Assembly (NCBI RefSeq): GCF_014650575.1
Contig: NZ_BMVF01000004.1
Span: 186,001-250,000, forward strand
Source: Streptomyces naganishii JCM 4654
GTDB taxonomy: Bacteria > Actinomycetota > Actinomycetes > Streptomycetales > Streptomycetaceae
Reading direction: 5' to 3'
DNA length: 64,000 nucleotides
Shown here piece by piece: positions 26,468-34,683 of the stretch. Position 1 is the stretch's first letter. Each line of letters starts with the position of its first letter. The translations under genes were made by a program, and so were the position numbers. Below the pieces are notes generated by a model. The model did no database searches. It saw only the letters and a program-made list of their open reading frames with translations, and was not told where the DNA came from.

Positions 26468-26780
26468 GTGCCCGGCCCCGACATGGCCGTGGTGACCCGC
26501 CGTGCCCTGGTGGCCGGGCGCGGGGACGCCCTGCGTACCGTGGGCGGGATCGCCACCGGGCTGCTGCTGTGGGCGCGTTGACCGTCGCCGGACTAGCGGC
26601 GGTGCCGGCCGCTTCGCCGGCGGCGTGCCTGGTCGTCAGGCTTCTGGGCGCCGGGTATCTGGTGTACCTGGGTGCGCAGACGCTGTGGCAGCACCGGCGT
26701 GCTGGGAACGTCGGCACGGCGGAGGCGCCTGCCGCCGTGCCCGCGGGGAGCCCTTGGCGGACCGGCCTGGTCAGCAACCT
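26468..26780 (+). pseudogene. LysE/RhtB-type amino acid exporter fragment
   Basis: The remnant begins at PGPDMAVVTRRALVAGR, which in intact exporters lies about 20 residues into the protein. It continues in one frame to GIATGLLLW (about 26572), then needs a one-base shift to read GALTVAGLAAV...LVVRLLGAGYLVYLGAQTLWQHRR and SPWRTGLVSNL before similarity stops near 26780. So it lacks its N-terminus, is frameshifted, and lacks its C-terminal half. LysR-LysE divergent pairs are common; here both members are damaged at their shared junction. The following 26781-26975 holds nothing I recognise. Confidence 0.65.
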
Positions 26781-26975
26781 CCAGGCTGACCACCACCCCG
26801 CGAGCCGACACCCGAGCCCACCGATTGACTACCGATTGGTCCCCGAACCCGCAGACCCGCTGACCCAGTTGATCCGGACCGAGTCCGTCAACCCGATCTC
26901 CGATCTCATACCCGGCGGCGGGGGTGAGAGGGCCGTCACCGGCTTCTGCGGCTCCCACGCATCCGGGGCGGCGAA

Positions 26976-28052
26976 TCAGTGGACCGTTCGTTCGGGGATT
27001 GCGGGGAGGACCTTTTCGGCGATGTGGAGGAGGACGTCGTCGTCCGGGAGGGCGCCGGATTCACTCCACACGGTGAAGTCGTAGGAGCCGCCCCGGTCCT
27101 TCGGGTCCAACGCCACCGACAGGGTCCTGGCCAAGGGGCCCTGTTGGACCGGTCCGCCGGTTCCGCCGCTGCCGAGGTTGATCTCGAACTTCATGGTGTG
27201 ATCCGAGGAGAAGACCGCGGGCCGGCCGAGCACGGTGAGCGTCTTGACGTACTGCTCGCCACCGAGCTGCTTGAGTCTGATGTACTGAGCGGTCGTCAGC
27301 TTGTTGTAGGTGGCCGAGACGTTCACCGTGTACGTGTCGAACCTGACCTCCGCCTCCGGCTCGGCGACCTTCCCGTCCGTCAGGGCGGCGGTGTTGTTGC
27401 TGCTCGAGGCCGAGGTGGCGGTCTCTTGGGGGGTACCGAGGAGCCGGGCCAGGTCGGGCCGGTTCAGCGCCTTGCACAGCTCCTCACCGGTCACGGCCCG
27501 GGGTGTCTCCTTGTATGCCTTGGGCAGCTTCTCGTCCTCCCCGTCCGAGCACGAGGCCGGCTTCGGCGTGGTGTGGTCGCCCGGCATCACGTACGGGGCC
27601 ACCCACAGCGCGCCCCCGAGCGCCCCGAACAGGGCAACGGCCGCGATCGCCTGCCCCCACACGTTGGGCTCCTTCTGCGGAGCACCTGGGCCAGGACGCG
27701 GCCCCACCGCGGCCTGAGCCTCCTGCGCATGCGCCTGCGCCTGCGCCTGCGCATGGGCCTGTGCCTGGGTTTCTGCAGGGACACCGACCGCCACGCCCTC
27801 CGCGGTCGCCGCCGGACTTCCGTTACGGCGTGCGCGAACGGCCCGTACCACCACGTACACGCGTATCGCGGTGAACACCAGGAACACCACGCCGAGCAGG
27901 GCCGCGACCTGGTCGTGATCGCGGACCGCGAGATACGTGATGCGTACGCCGAGAACGGACCCGATCAGGATGAGCAGGGGCTCACGGACCCAGAAGGGCA
28001 GAAAACGGAGAAGGAAACCGAGCACCCGGTGATCCCACCAGATCATGAACAT
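26976..28052 (-). CDS. DUF6215-like membrane protein
   Basis: A 358-residue protein with two N-terminal hydrophobic segments (about 10-70), a Gln/Ala/His repeat region (about 95-115), a third transmembrane segment (AIAAVALFGALGGALWVAPYVM, about 137-160), and an extracytoplasmic C-terminal domain with one Cys pair candidate (SCSDGE...ELCKALN). The segment AVALFGALGGALWV and the domain after it resemble DUF6215 proteins of Streptomyces; function is unknown. The ATG at 28052 has a weak ribosome site; an ATG two codons later is equally possible. It is divergent from the SDR gene. Confidence 0.7.
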   Translation of the reverse strand: MFMIWWDHRVLGFLLRFLPFWVREPLLILIGSVLGVRITYLAVRDHDQVAALLGVVFLVFTAIRVYVVVRAVRARRNGSPAATAEGVAVGVPAETQAQAHAQAQAQAHAQEAQAAVGPRPGPGAPQKEPNVWGQAIAAVALFGALGGALWVAPYVMPGDHTTPKPASCSDGEDEKLPKAYKETPRAVTGEELCKALNRPDLARLLGTPQETATSASSSNNTAALTDGKVAEPEAEVRFDTYTVNVSATYNKLTTAQYIRLKQLGGEQYVKTLTVLGRPAVFSSDHTMKFEINLGSGGTGGPVQQGPLARTLSVALDPKDRGGSYDFTVWSESGALPDDDVLLHIAEKVLPAIPERTVH

Positions 28053-28166
28053 GTTCGCCAGTCCGCCGTAGCCGCCGCGGTCGTAACAGGCCGGTTCGGG
28101 CAGCGACTTCCGGCTTCGGCGGGCGACCGGGTTGATCGCTTGGACATGTGCTGACAGGCTGCCGAG

Positions 28167-28925
28167 GTGGATCTGGGACTCGCGGGAAAGACGGCCTTCA
28201 TCACCGGAGGGAGCAGCGGCATCGGGCTGGCCATCGGCCGGGCGCTGCGCGAGGAGGGGGCGGAGGTCACCGTCTGCGGACGGGATCCGGAAAGGCTGAG
28301 GGAGTCGGGGCTGCCCGGCATCCCGGCGGACGTCACCGATCCGGAGGCGCTGGCCCGGGCCGTCGACGAGGCGGCCGAGCGGATGAGCGGGCTGGACCTG
28401 CTGGTCGCCAACGCGGGCGGGGTGTCCGGGGGCGGGCTGCTGGACTCGACGCCACAGGACTGGCTGCGGACGTACGAGTTGAACGTGCTGCACGCCGCCC
28501 ACGCCATCCGCTGCGCCGTGCCGCACTTCGAGCAGCGCGGGGGCGGGAGCGCGCTCGTCGTGGCGTCGATCACGGGATGGAAGCCGGGCCCGAAGTCGTC
28601 GTATGCCCCGGCGAAGGCGGCGGAGATCCATCTCGCCGCCACGCTCGGCCAGGAACTGGGCCCGCGCGGCATCCGTGTGAACGCGCTCAGTCCAGGCTCG
28701 GTGATGTTCGAGGGCGGGGGCTGGGCGTGGTTCCGGGACCACCGGCCGGAGCAGTACGAGGCCTTCGCCCGCGACGACTTCCCCGGTGGGCGGCTGGTCG
28801 AACCGCGGGAGGTCGCGGACGTGGCGTGCTTCCTGCTGTCACCCCGGGCCGGCGGGGTCAACGGGGCCAACATCTGCGTGGACGGCGCCCAGGACCATCC
28901 GAGCGCGGGCCGCTTCTTCCCGTGA
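28167..28925 (+). CDS. SDR family NAD(P)-dependent oxidoreductase
   Basis: A 252-residue short-chain dehydrogenase. The cofactor motif is TGGSSGIGLAIG, NAG appears in LVANAGGVSGG, Ser is in VASITGW, and the catalytic pair is YAPAK. The C-terminus NGANICVDGAQ is typical of classical SDRs. Substrate unknown. The GTG start at 28167 has no ribosome site, but a CAGGCT -10-like box ends 6 nt upstream, so the transcript may be leaderless. The methyltransferase gene follows 37 bp downstream on the same strand. Confidence 0.85.
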   Translation: MDLGLAGKTAFITGGSSGIGLAIGRALREEGAEVTVCGRDPERLRESGLPGIPADVTDPEALARAVDEAAERMSGLDLLVANAGGVSGGGLLDSTPQDWLRTYELNVLHAAHAIRCAVPHFEQRGGGSALVVASITGWKPGPKSSYAPAKAAEIHLAATLGQELGPRGIRVNALSPGSVMFEGGGWAWFRDHRPEQYEAFARDDFPGGRLVEPREVADVACFLLSPRAGGVNGANICVDGAQDHPSAGRFFP

Positions 28926-28962
28926 AAGGGCTCAGGAAAGCTCAGAAGGGCTGAGAAAGGCT

Positions 28963-29694
28963 GTGACCTCAGTGGTGGAGAACGACTACGACAGCTTCGC
29001 CGAGGCGTACGTCGCTCATACCGAGAACAACCTCGTGAACGCCTACTACGCGCGGCCCGCGATGCTGGCCCTCGCGGGAGAGGTGGCCGGCCGCAGGATC
29101 CTGGACGCAGGCTGCGGGGCGGGCGCGCTGTCCGCCGCGCTGGTTCAGCGCGGGGCCGCCGTCACCGGTGTCGACGCCAGCGCCGGGATGCTGACACTGG
29201 CCAGGCGGCGCCTGGGCGCCGACGCGGAACTGCGCCTGGCCGACCTGAGCGGCCCCCTGCCGTTCGACGACGGCGCGTTCGACGACGTGGTCGCCTCGCT
29301 GGTCCTGCACTACCTGGAGGACTGGGGGCCGGCCCTTGCGGAGATACGGCGCGTGCTCAGGCCGGGCGGCCGGCTGATCGCGTCGGTGGACCACCCCTTC
29401 GTGGCCTACACGTTCGGGGATCGCCGGCCCGACTACTTCGCGACCACCAGCTACACCTTCCACTGGACCTTCGACGGGCAGTCGTTCCCGATGAGGTTCT
29501 GGCGCAAGCCCCTGCACGCGATGACCGATGCCTTCACCGCCGCCGGCTTCCGCATCACCGCCATCAGCGAGCCGCAACCCGACCCGGCCGCACACGAGTT
29601 GTTTCCCGAGGAATCCCGCGAACTTTCGAGCAGGACCTGCTTTCTGTTCTTCGTCGTCGAGGTGCCGCCGACGGCCGACGGCCCGGACGCCTAG
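28963..29694 (+). CDS. Class I SAM-dependent methyltransferase
   Basis: A 243-residue methyltransferase of the Methyltransf_11/25 type. Motif I is ILDAGCGAGALSAAL, the acidic loop VTGVDASAGML, and motif IV ADLSGPLPFDDGAFDDVVASLVLHYLED. The start is a GTG at 28963 preceded by GAAAGG; the upstream 35 bp repeat this purine element (GGAAAG, GAAGGG, GAAAGG). It lies 37 bp after the SDR gene and is probably co-transcribed with it. Its stop abuts that of the convergent GH5 gene with no gap. Confidence 0.85.
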   Translation: MTSVVENDYDSFAEAYVAHTENNLVNAYYARPAMLALAGEVAGRRILDAGCGAGALSAALVQRGAAVTGVDASAGMLTLARRRLGADAELRLADLSGPLPFDDGAFDDVVASLVLHYLEDWGPALAEIRRVLRPGGRLIASVDHPFVAYTFGDRRPDYFATTSYTFHWTFDGQSFPMRFWRKPLHAMTDAFTAAGFRITAISEPQPDPAAHELFPEESRELSSRTCFLFFVVEVPPTADGPDA

Positions 29695-31614
29695 TCAGGG
29701 CAGACGGCGGCACAGCAGGGCGGCCGGGCCGCGAGCGCTGCCCACGCGGGTGGTGAAGGCGATCCCGGCGGCGTACTCGTCGTCGGCGCACTGGCCCTTG
29801 TAGTCGCCGTAGGCGAAGTCGCCGCCGTCCGCGCCGGCGGGGCGGTTGTCGGAGCGGTCGAACCAGACGGTGCGCCCCGTACCGGCCAGGGGCGTGCGCG
29901 CCGGGGCGCACAGGGCGGCGGACAGCCGGCCGCCGCGGCGGCTGTAGCCGATGAGGTACTGCCCGGAGGGGCACTGGAGTTTGGTGTAGCCCGAGGCCCA
30001 GTCGCCCCCGGCGGGGACGTAGCGCTCGTCGGTGACGACGGTCTGGGCGTTGCCCTCGGCGCGCAGGTCGCCGGCGGTGACGTCGGTGCACAGCCCGCGT
30101 CCCGACGTGTGCCCGATGCCCGCCAGCCGCAGGCCGTCGGGACAGGCGGCCTTGTAGGCGCCCGTGTCCCAGTCGCCGCCCGCTCTCACCCGCAGCGACT
30201 GCACGTGGTCGCCGTGGTCGGTGGTGAGCATCCGCCAGACCGGGACCGGGGCGAGTGGTCCGTTGCGGGTCGGCGCGGTCACGAGGTGGTTCCACGCGGT
30301 ACCGCGCCAGTCGCCGCCGTCGAGGATGCCGTACCGGTGCCCGCCCGTGTCGTAGCGCAGCAGGGCCCAGTCGTCGTGGCCTTCCCAGCCCACCAGCGGC
30401 CAGTACGCGAAGTCGGCGTCGTGGTCGGCGAAGTAGTCGGTGACGTTGCCGAACCACGCCCGCGCGGCGGCCCCCGTCTCACCCGCCCCGATGCCGAACT
30501 CGCTGATCCACACGGGTACGGTGAAGTGATTGCCGCTCTCCTGCTCGACGAAGAACGCCTCGTCGGTGAGGGCTTGGAAGAGCTGGTCACGGGTGAGGTC
30601 CTGGTAGCGGGCGTCGTGGGTCTCTCCGATGCCGGTCGCGCCGCTGTGACGGGGGCCGGTGTATCCGTAGAAGTGGGCGGAGTAGACCAGTTTATGGGTG
30701 GCGACGAGTGTGTGGGAGAGGGTGCGCGCGGGTGTGAGCAGGGGGCGGCCGTGCGGAAGCCCGTCGACGGGCAGGCCGGTCCAGTTGATGCCTTCCACGA
30801 CGATGAGCAGGTCGGGGTTGGCCTCGGTGAGGATGCGGTCGGCGGCGAGCTGGGCCGCGGCGTACCAGTCATGGTCGTCGCCCAGCCCCCAGTTGGGGTC
30901 GTCGAAGACGTCACGGCGTACCTCGTTGTAGAGGTCGGCTCCGACCACGCGAGGGTCGGAGGCGTAACGGCGGCCCATGAACACCCAGTCGTCCGCCCAC
31001 CGTGCGGTGGACTGGCTGCTGTTCCAGCGCTCGTTGCCGTCGATGCCGCAGCACCAGCGGGAGGTGTTGGTGTGGTTGTTGAGGATCACGGCGAAGCCGC
31101 TGCCCGTGAGGGCGGCCACGACCGCGTCGTAGACCTGCAGGGGTGTCCTGCCGCGTAGTTGGGGGTTGGCGGCGACGGCGGCGTCGGGCACCGGCGACGT
31201 CTCGTGGATCATCTCGTTGGAGAACGGCAGCCGGATGCTGTTGATGCCAAGGGCGTGGAAGTCGTCGAGGAGCCTGGACAGGGGCACCCGGTCCAGGCCG
31301 AGGGGTATGCCGTAGGAGTTCTGTCCGGCGTGCTGGTTGGCGGGGTCGGTGCTGCTGCCGCTGCCTGTCCATGATCCTTGTGCGCCGTCCCAGTTGGCCG
31401 CCTTCAGCCGGAAGCGGTTGCCCTCGGCGTCGACGATGTACCGGCCGCGAGTGGAGAGGGGCGGCTGCCAGGCGGTGGCCGCCGGGGCGGCGGGCTGTGC
31501 GGCGACCGCCGGGGCGCTGGACTGTGCGGCGACCGCTCCTGGTGCGGTTGTCAGGAGGAGGACGGCCGAGGCCAGCCCTGTCAGGTACCGGACAACTGCG
31601 CTCGTGATCGACAT
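29695..31614 (-). CDS. Secreted glycoside hydrolase family 5 (cellulase-like) protein with three C-terminal repeats
   Basis: A 639-residue exported enzyme. A signal peptide (about 1-30) precedes a GH5 barrel (about 50-420) with the acid/base Glu in GADLYNEVRRD and the nucleophile in VWISEFGIGAG; SIRLPFSNEM and ILNNHTNTSRWCCG also fit GH5. The C-terminal part (about 455-639) contains three copies of a roughly 55-residue unit beginning GGDWDTGAYK, GGDWASGYTK and GGDFAYGDYK, each with two or three Cys. They may bind carbohydrate, but I do not recognise the family. The ATG at 31614 directly precedes the signal peptide. Confidence 0.85.
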   Translation of the reverse strand: MSITSAVVRYLTGLASAVLLLTTAPGAVAAQSSAPAVAAQPAAPAATAWQPPLSTRGRYIVDAEGNRFRLKAANWDGAQGSWTGSGSSTDPANQHAGQNSYGIPLGLDRVPLSRLLDDFHALGINSIRLPFSNEMIHETSPVPDAAVAANPQLRGRTPLQVYDAVVAALTGSGFAVILNNHTNTSRWCCGIDGNERWNSSQSTARWADDWVFMGRRYASDPRVVGADLYNEVRRDVFDDPNWGLGDDHDWYAAAQLAADRILTEANPDLLIVVEGINWTGLPVDGLPHGRPLLTPARTLSHTLVATHKLVYSAHFYGYTGPRHSGATGIGETHDARYQDLTRDQLFQALTDEAFFVEQESGNHFTVPVWISEFGIGAGETGAAARAWFGNVTDYFADHDADFAYWPLVGWEGHDDWALLRYDTGGHRYGILDGGDWRGTAWNHLVTAPTRNGPLAPVPVWRMLTTDHGDHVQSLRVRAGGDWDTGAYKAACPDGLRLAGIGHTSGRGLCTDVTAGDLRAEGNAQTVVTDERYVPAGGDWASGYTKLQCPSGQYLIGYSRRGGRLSAALCAPARTPLAGTGRTVWFDRSDNRPAGADGGDFAYGDYKGQCADDEYAAGIAFTTRVGSARGPAALLCRRLP

Positions 31615-31756
31615 ACGCGCGAGTGTAGGGAACAACCGCCCCTGCGCACAGGGCAGTTGACCGACAAGGGCGACCATGACGAGACCGACGAGACCGACGA
31701 GAAGGCGGAACGAGGACTGACGACCGGCGTGACACGTCCGGCCGTCAGCCCAGCGG

Positions 31757-31809
31757 CCACTGGCCAGTGGCGCCGGCCAGCGGCACCGGCCAATGGCGCC
31801 GGCCAGTGG
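31757..31809. repeat. Short tandem repeat and palindrome at the end of the alpha/beta hydrolase gene
   Basis: A perfect 14-bp palindrome CCACTGGCCAGTGG (31757-31770) overlaps 3.5 copies of a 13-bp unit (CCAGTGGCGCCGG, CCAGCGGCACCGG, CCAATGGCGCCGG, CCAGTGG; 31764-31809), which stop 1 bp before the stop codon of the hydrolase gene. It could form a terminator-like structure. A small GACGAGACC triplet repeat lies nearby at 31678-31704. Confidence 0.75.
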
Positions 31810-31810
31810 T

Positions 31811-32629
31811 TCAGCGTTCCCCGCCGCCCAGTGCCGCGACCTCGCGCACGGCCCCGGCGATGGCCGGGAAGTCCTTGCGCAGGAGCGCACCGTGGTTGCT
31901 CGCGACCTTCGCGGCGATCTCGATGTGCGGGTTCTTCGCGGTAGCGGCGTCCAGGCCGGCGCGTATCTGCTCCTGCTCGTCGCCCCGGCTCCCGAAGGAT
32001 GTTCCCGAGGCGACGACGTACCGGGTCGGGACGGTGATGCCGTCCAGTACGGGACCCAACTCGCCGCGTCGGGAGAGCCTGCCGAGCTCGATGTTGCTCT
32101 CGGCCTGCTGTGCGGCGGTCATCCGCGGGGTCAGGCCGGTGGGGCGCAGCAGCGGGGTGAACCAGCCCAGGCGCCGGAACAGCTTGCGGATGCGCTCCTC
32201 CATGGCGTCATCCAGCCAGTCGTACGGGAACGCGCCGTCGACCAGCACCGCGCCCACGGCACGCTCCGGGTTCCGGCACGCCCAATGCGCGGCGACGACC
32301 GCTCCGTAGGACCAGCCCACCACCAGCGCCCGGTCCACGTTCCTGGCGGCGAGGACCGCGTCGACGTCGCGGACGGCCGCCTCGAAGGAGTAGTCCGCCG
32401 AGCGCCCGGACTTGCCCCGGGCCCGCTCGTCGTAGGTGATGTGCCGCCACCGCGGCCCGAGTTCGGCGACGACCCGGCGCCAGTAGCCCTGCGTGGCGAA
32501 CTGGCCGTTGAGGTAGACCACCGGGAGGCCGGCGCCGCCGGTGTCGGTGACGGCCAGGGCCGTGTCGTCGACCGGCACCATGCCGGTCCACTTCGAACCG
32601 GTCGCCGCCGATGTGCTGTTGTTCGTCAT
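31811..32629 (-). CDS. Alpha/beta fold hydrolase
   Basis: A 272-residue alpha/beta hydrolase. The nucleophile elbow is VVGWSYGAVVAAHWA (Ser near 112), the strand-3 segment VVYLNGQFATQGYW, and a late His candidate is in SNHGALL. The N-terminal TYDERARGKSGRS resembles epoxide-hydrolase and esterase relatives. Substrate unknown. The ATG at 32629 follows AGGGGGAACG. It lies 83 bp after the DUF4097 gene on the same strand and is probably in one operon controlled by the divergent MarR-like regulator. Confidence 0.85.
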   Translation of the reverse strand: MTNNSTSAATGSKWTGMVPVDDTALAVTDTGGAGLPVVYLNGQFATQGYWRRVVAELGPRWRHITYDERARGKSGRSADYSFEAAVRDVDAVLAARNVDRALVVGWSYGAVVAAHWACRNPERAVGAVLVDGAFPYDWLDDAMEERIRKLFRRLGWFTPLLRPTGLTPRMTAAQQAESNIELGRLSRRGELGPVLDGITVPTRYVVASGTSFGSRGDEQEQIRAGLDAATAKNPHIEIAAKVASNHGALLRKDFPAIAGAVREVAALGGGER

Positions 32630-32712
32630 GCGTTCCCCCTGATCGCGTCGAGTCGCATTGCGTTGCGTCGGTGTGCGTGCGGACGTGCGGCCTGTCGCGC
32701 GGTTCCGCGCCG

Positions 32713-33378
32713 TCAGAGGCCGCGGGCGGTGATGTCGCCGTGGGAGGTGGTGGCGCGGATGTCGAGCTTGGCGGTGCCGTCGTTCTTGAGGGTGTTGCTG
32801 ATACGGCCGTAGCCGGTGTCGGCGTCGAGGGTGGCCGGGACGCCGGCGGCGGCGCCGACCGAGATGTCGCCGGACTGGGTGCGAAGGGTGACGGTGCCGC
32901 ACACTGCCTCGGCGATGCGGATGTCACCCCGCGTGGTGCTGATCCGCGCCGGACCGCCCAGCCGGCCGACCTCGACGTCGCCGTCGAGCGCGACCAGCCG
33001 GACGCTCGCGGCCTCGTCGATCTTGACGCGGTGGTACGCGCCCTCGAAGTCGACGTCGCCGAGGCGGCCGACCGCACGGAACTCACAGCCCTCGGTCTGG
33101 GCCTCGACGCGGGAGCCGGCGGGCAGCTGGACGGTGACCTCCACGGAACCGGACGGGCCGAGGAGCCGGTTCCCCTGCTCGGGGGCGTGGATGTGCAGGA
33201 CTCCGTCGGCGTAGGCGACGGTGGTCTGCTCGGCGGCCTTGACGTCGCGCCCCTTGGCGGGGTTGGCGGGCCGGACCTCGACGGTGGTGTCCCCGCGGTC
33301 GGCGGCGATGAGCTGGACACGCCCGGCGGGGATGGCCAGGACGGCGGAGACCGGGGCGGAGGTGTCGAACTTCTGCAT
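32713..33378 (-). CDS. DUF4097 family beta-strand repeat-containing protein
   Basis: A 221-residue protein made of short alternating beta repeats (GDVDFEGAYHRVKIDEAASVRLVALDGDVEVGRLGG, TTRGDIRIAEA, QSGDISVGAA, TSHGDITARGL), a right-handed beta-helix/adhesin-like DUF4097 array. It has no signal peptide. Two adjacent ATGs exist at 33381 and 33378; AGGAG is 6 nt before the second, which I chose. The function is unknown. Pairing with a divergent regulator of the type encoded at 33624 is common in Streptomyces. Confidence 0.85.
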   Translation of the reverse strand: MQKFDTSAPVSAVLAIPAGRVQLIAADRGDTTVEVRPANPAKGRDVKAAEQTTVAYADGVLHIHAPEQGNRLLGPSGSVEVTVQLPAGSRVEAQTEGCEFRAVGRLGDVDFEGAYHRVKIDEAASVRLVALDGDVEVGRLGGPARISTTRGDIRIAEAVCGTVTLRTQSGDISVGAAAGVPATLDADTGYGRISNTLKNDGTAKLDIRATTSHGDITARGL

Positions 33379-33420
33379 CATGCTCTCCTGTGCTCGCATC
33401 TTCGTTTCGTGTTTCTGATA

Positions 33421-33533
33421 TTGGAAAAGCTACGTTGCTTTCCAAAGTGAGGCAACAAAATTGTTGCACTATCTCAGCATTTACGCAGTTCAGAGGTCAG
33501 AAACTGTTGCAATGTATGGATAGGCAACGCAAC
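33421..33533. promoter_or_regulatory. Operator cluster between DUF4097 and the MarR-like regulator
   Basis: This AT-rich divergent region holds several inverted repeats. TTGGAAA (33421-33427) pairs with TTTCCAA (33439-33445). GCAACAAAATTGTTGC (33452-33467) has perfect 7-bp arms. GTTGC (33506-33510) faces two direct GCAAC copies (33524-33533). They are likely sites for the divergently encoded winged-helix regulator, controlling itself and the DUF4097 operon. Confidence 0.6.
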
Positions 33534-33623
33534 GTCTGTCCGCACCATCATTGCAATGAGTGATCAGTGAACGCTATGCTCCGAGCACAGGAACCGCCGC
33601 GAGACACATCAGGGAGAAGCGCG

Positions 33624-34388
33624 ATGCCGGGAGGCAGACTCACCCAGCAGGAACGCCGGCAGATCGCGCTGGGGCTGGCCGACAGCCTCCCCTACGCCGA
33701 GATCGCCCGCCGCCTGGGCCGGCCGACCTCGACCGTCACACGCGAGGTGATGCGCAACGGGGGCCCCACCGCGTACCGCGCCGACCTCGCCCATCGCGCC
33801 ACCGAACGCCGCGCCCACCGGCGCGGGGCCGCATCCGCCCGCGAGACGCAGCCGGTCGCCCAGCCGCACGGACGTGACGCCGAGGCCGTGGCCGAGTACG
33901 AGGAGACACTCACCACCGTCCTCATGGCCTCCGGCCTGCCCAAGATGCCTGCCCGAGTGCTGACCTGCCTGTTCACCAGCGACGCGGGCAGCCTCACCGC
34001 CTCCCGGCTCGCCCAGCGCCTCCAGGTCAGCCCGGCGTCCATCTCCAAGGCGATCGCCTATCTGGAGAGCCAGAGCCTGGTCCGCAGGGAGCGCGACGAA
34101 CGCCGCCGCGACCGCTACATCGTCGACGACGAACTCTTCTACCAGGCGACCATCGCCAGCGCCCGGGCCAACGACCAGCTCGTCGAGACCGCACGCCAAG
34201 GCGTCGCCGTGCTGGGCGCCCACACACCCGCCGCGCACCGCCTGGAGAACATCGCCCGCTTCCTCGACTTCATCAGCGAAAGCATCACCCGCGCCGCCGA
34301 ACAGGCCCGCGAAGTCCTCCACACGGCACGGAACACAGGACGGGACAGGTCACGGGACGCGGCGACAGCCCCGCACGACACCGCGTGA
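33624..34388 (+). CDS. MarR/GbsR-like transcriptional regulator with N-terminal HTH_38-type segment
   Basis: A 254-residue DNA-binding protein with two putative DNA-binding parts. Residues 5-50 (LTQQERRQIALGLADSLPYAEIARRLGRPTSTVTREVMRNGG) resemble the IS30-type HTH_38 domain, and residues 105-190 form a winged helix (SLTASRLAQRLQVSPASISKAIAYLESQSLVRRERDERRRDRYIV). A C-terminal helical region follows. The ATG at 33624 has AGGGAG 7 nt upstream. It is divergent from the DUF4097 gene across the operator cluster and probably represses both. The double-HTH layout recurs in Streptomyces. Confidence 0.85.
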   Translation: MPGGRLTQQERRQIALGLADSLPYAEIARRLGRPTSTVTREVMRNGGPTAYRADLAHRATERRAHRRGAASARETQPVAQPHGRDAEAVAEYEETLTTVLMASGLPKMPARVLTCLFTSDAGSLTASRLAQRLQVSPASISKAIAYLESQSLVRRERDERRRDRYIVDDELFYQATIASARANDQLVETARQGVAVLGAHTPAAHRLENIARFLDFISESITRAAEQAREVLHTARNTGRDRSRDAATAPHDTA

Positions 34389-34683
34389 CCCGCCTACTTG
34401 CCCGCGGCGCAGCCACAGCCCGGGGCCGGGTACGAGCAGGGCGGCGGCGCAGGCGAGGGCGACCGCGCGGCCGAGCCGGTGTCGCCGCCGGCTCGTCGCC
34501 CGCCCGGCCGACCCGACACGCGGTCCGACCTGCCGCGTAGTCCGTGTTCGGCATGGTTCACGACATTTGTGCCACGCTCGGGAATCTCGGCCACCGCCGC
34601 GGCCGACTCGTCCCGCAGGGCGCCCGTCCCACCTGTCTCCGGGGCGGCCGCCGTCGCGTCCGAACCGGACAGGAGAAGGTGAC
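34389..34683. other. Intergenic region, no supported gene
   Basis: A 66-codon minus-strand frame ending CGCAAGK and a hydrophobic alternative frame are present, but neither has a ribosome site, family resemblance or convincing start. The region presumably contains the promoter of the COG4705 gene. Confidence 0.4.

Noticed and set aside
33506..33560. TGCAATG sequences near the MarR-like gene as members of the hydroxyproline regulon
   Set aside because: They match a single half-site only and lack the GT-N3-AC core and the opposite arm. The local palindromes are of a different type.
34394..34594. 66-codon ORF ending GCGCAAGK as a small metal-binding protein
   Set aside because: No ribosome site, no family resemblance, and the start region is ordinary intergenic sequence.
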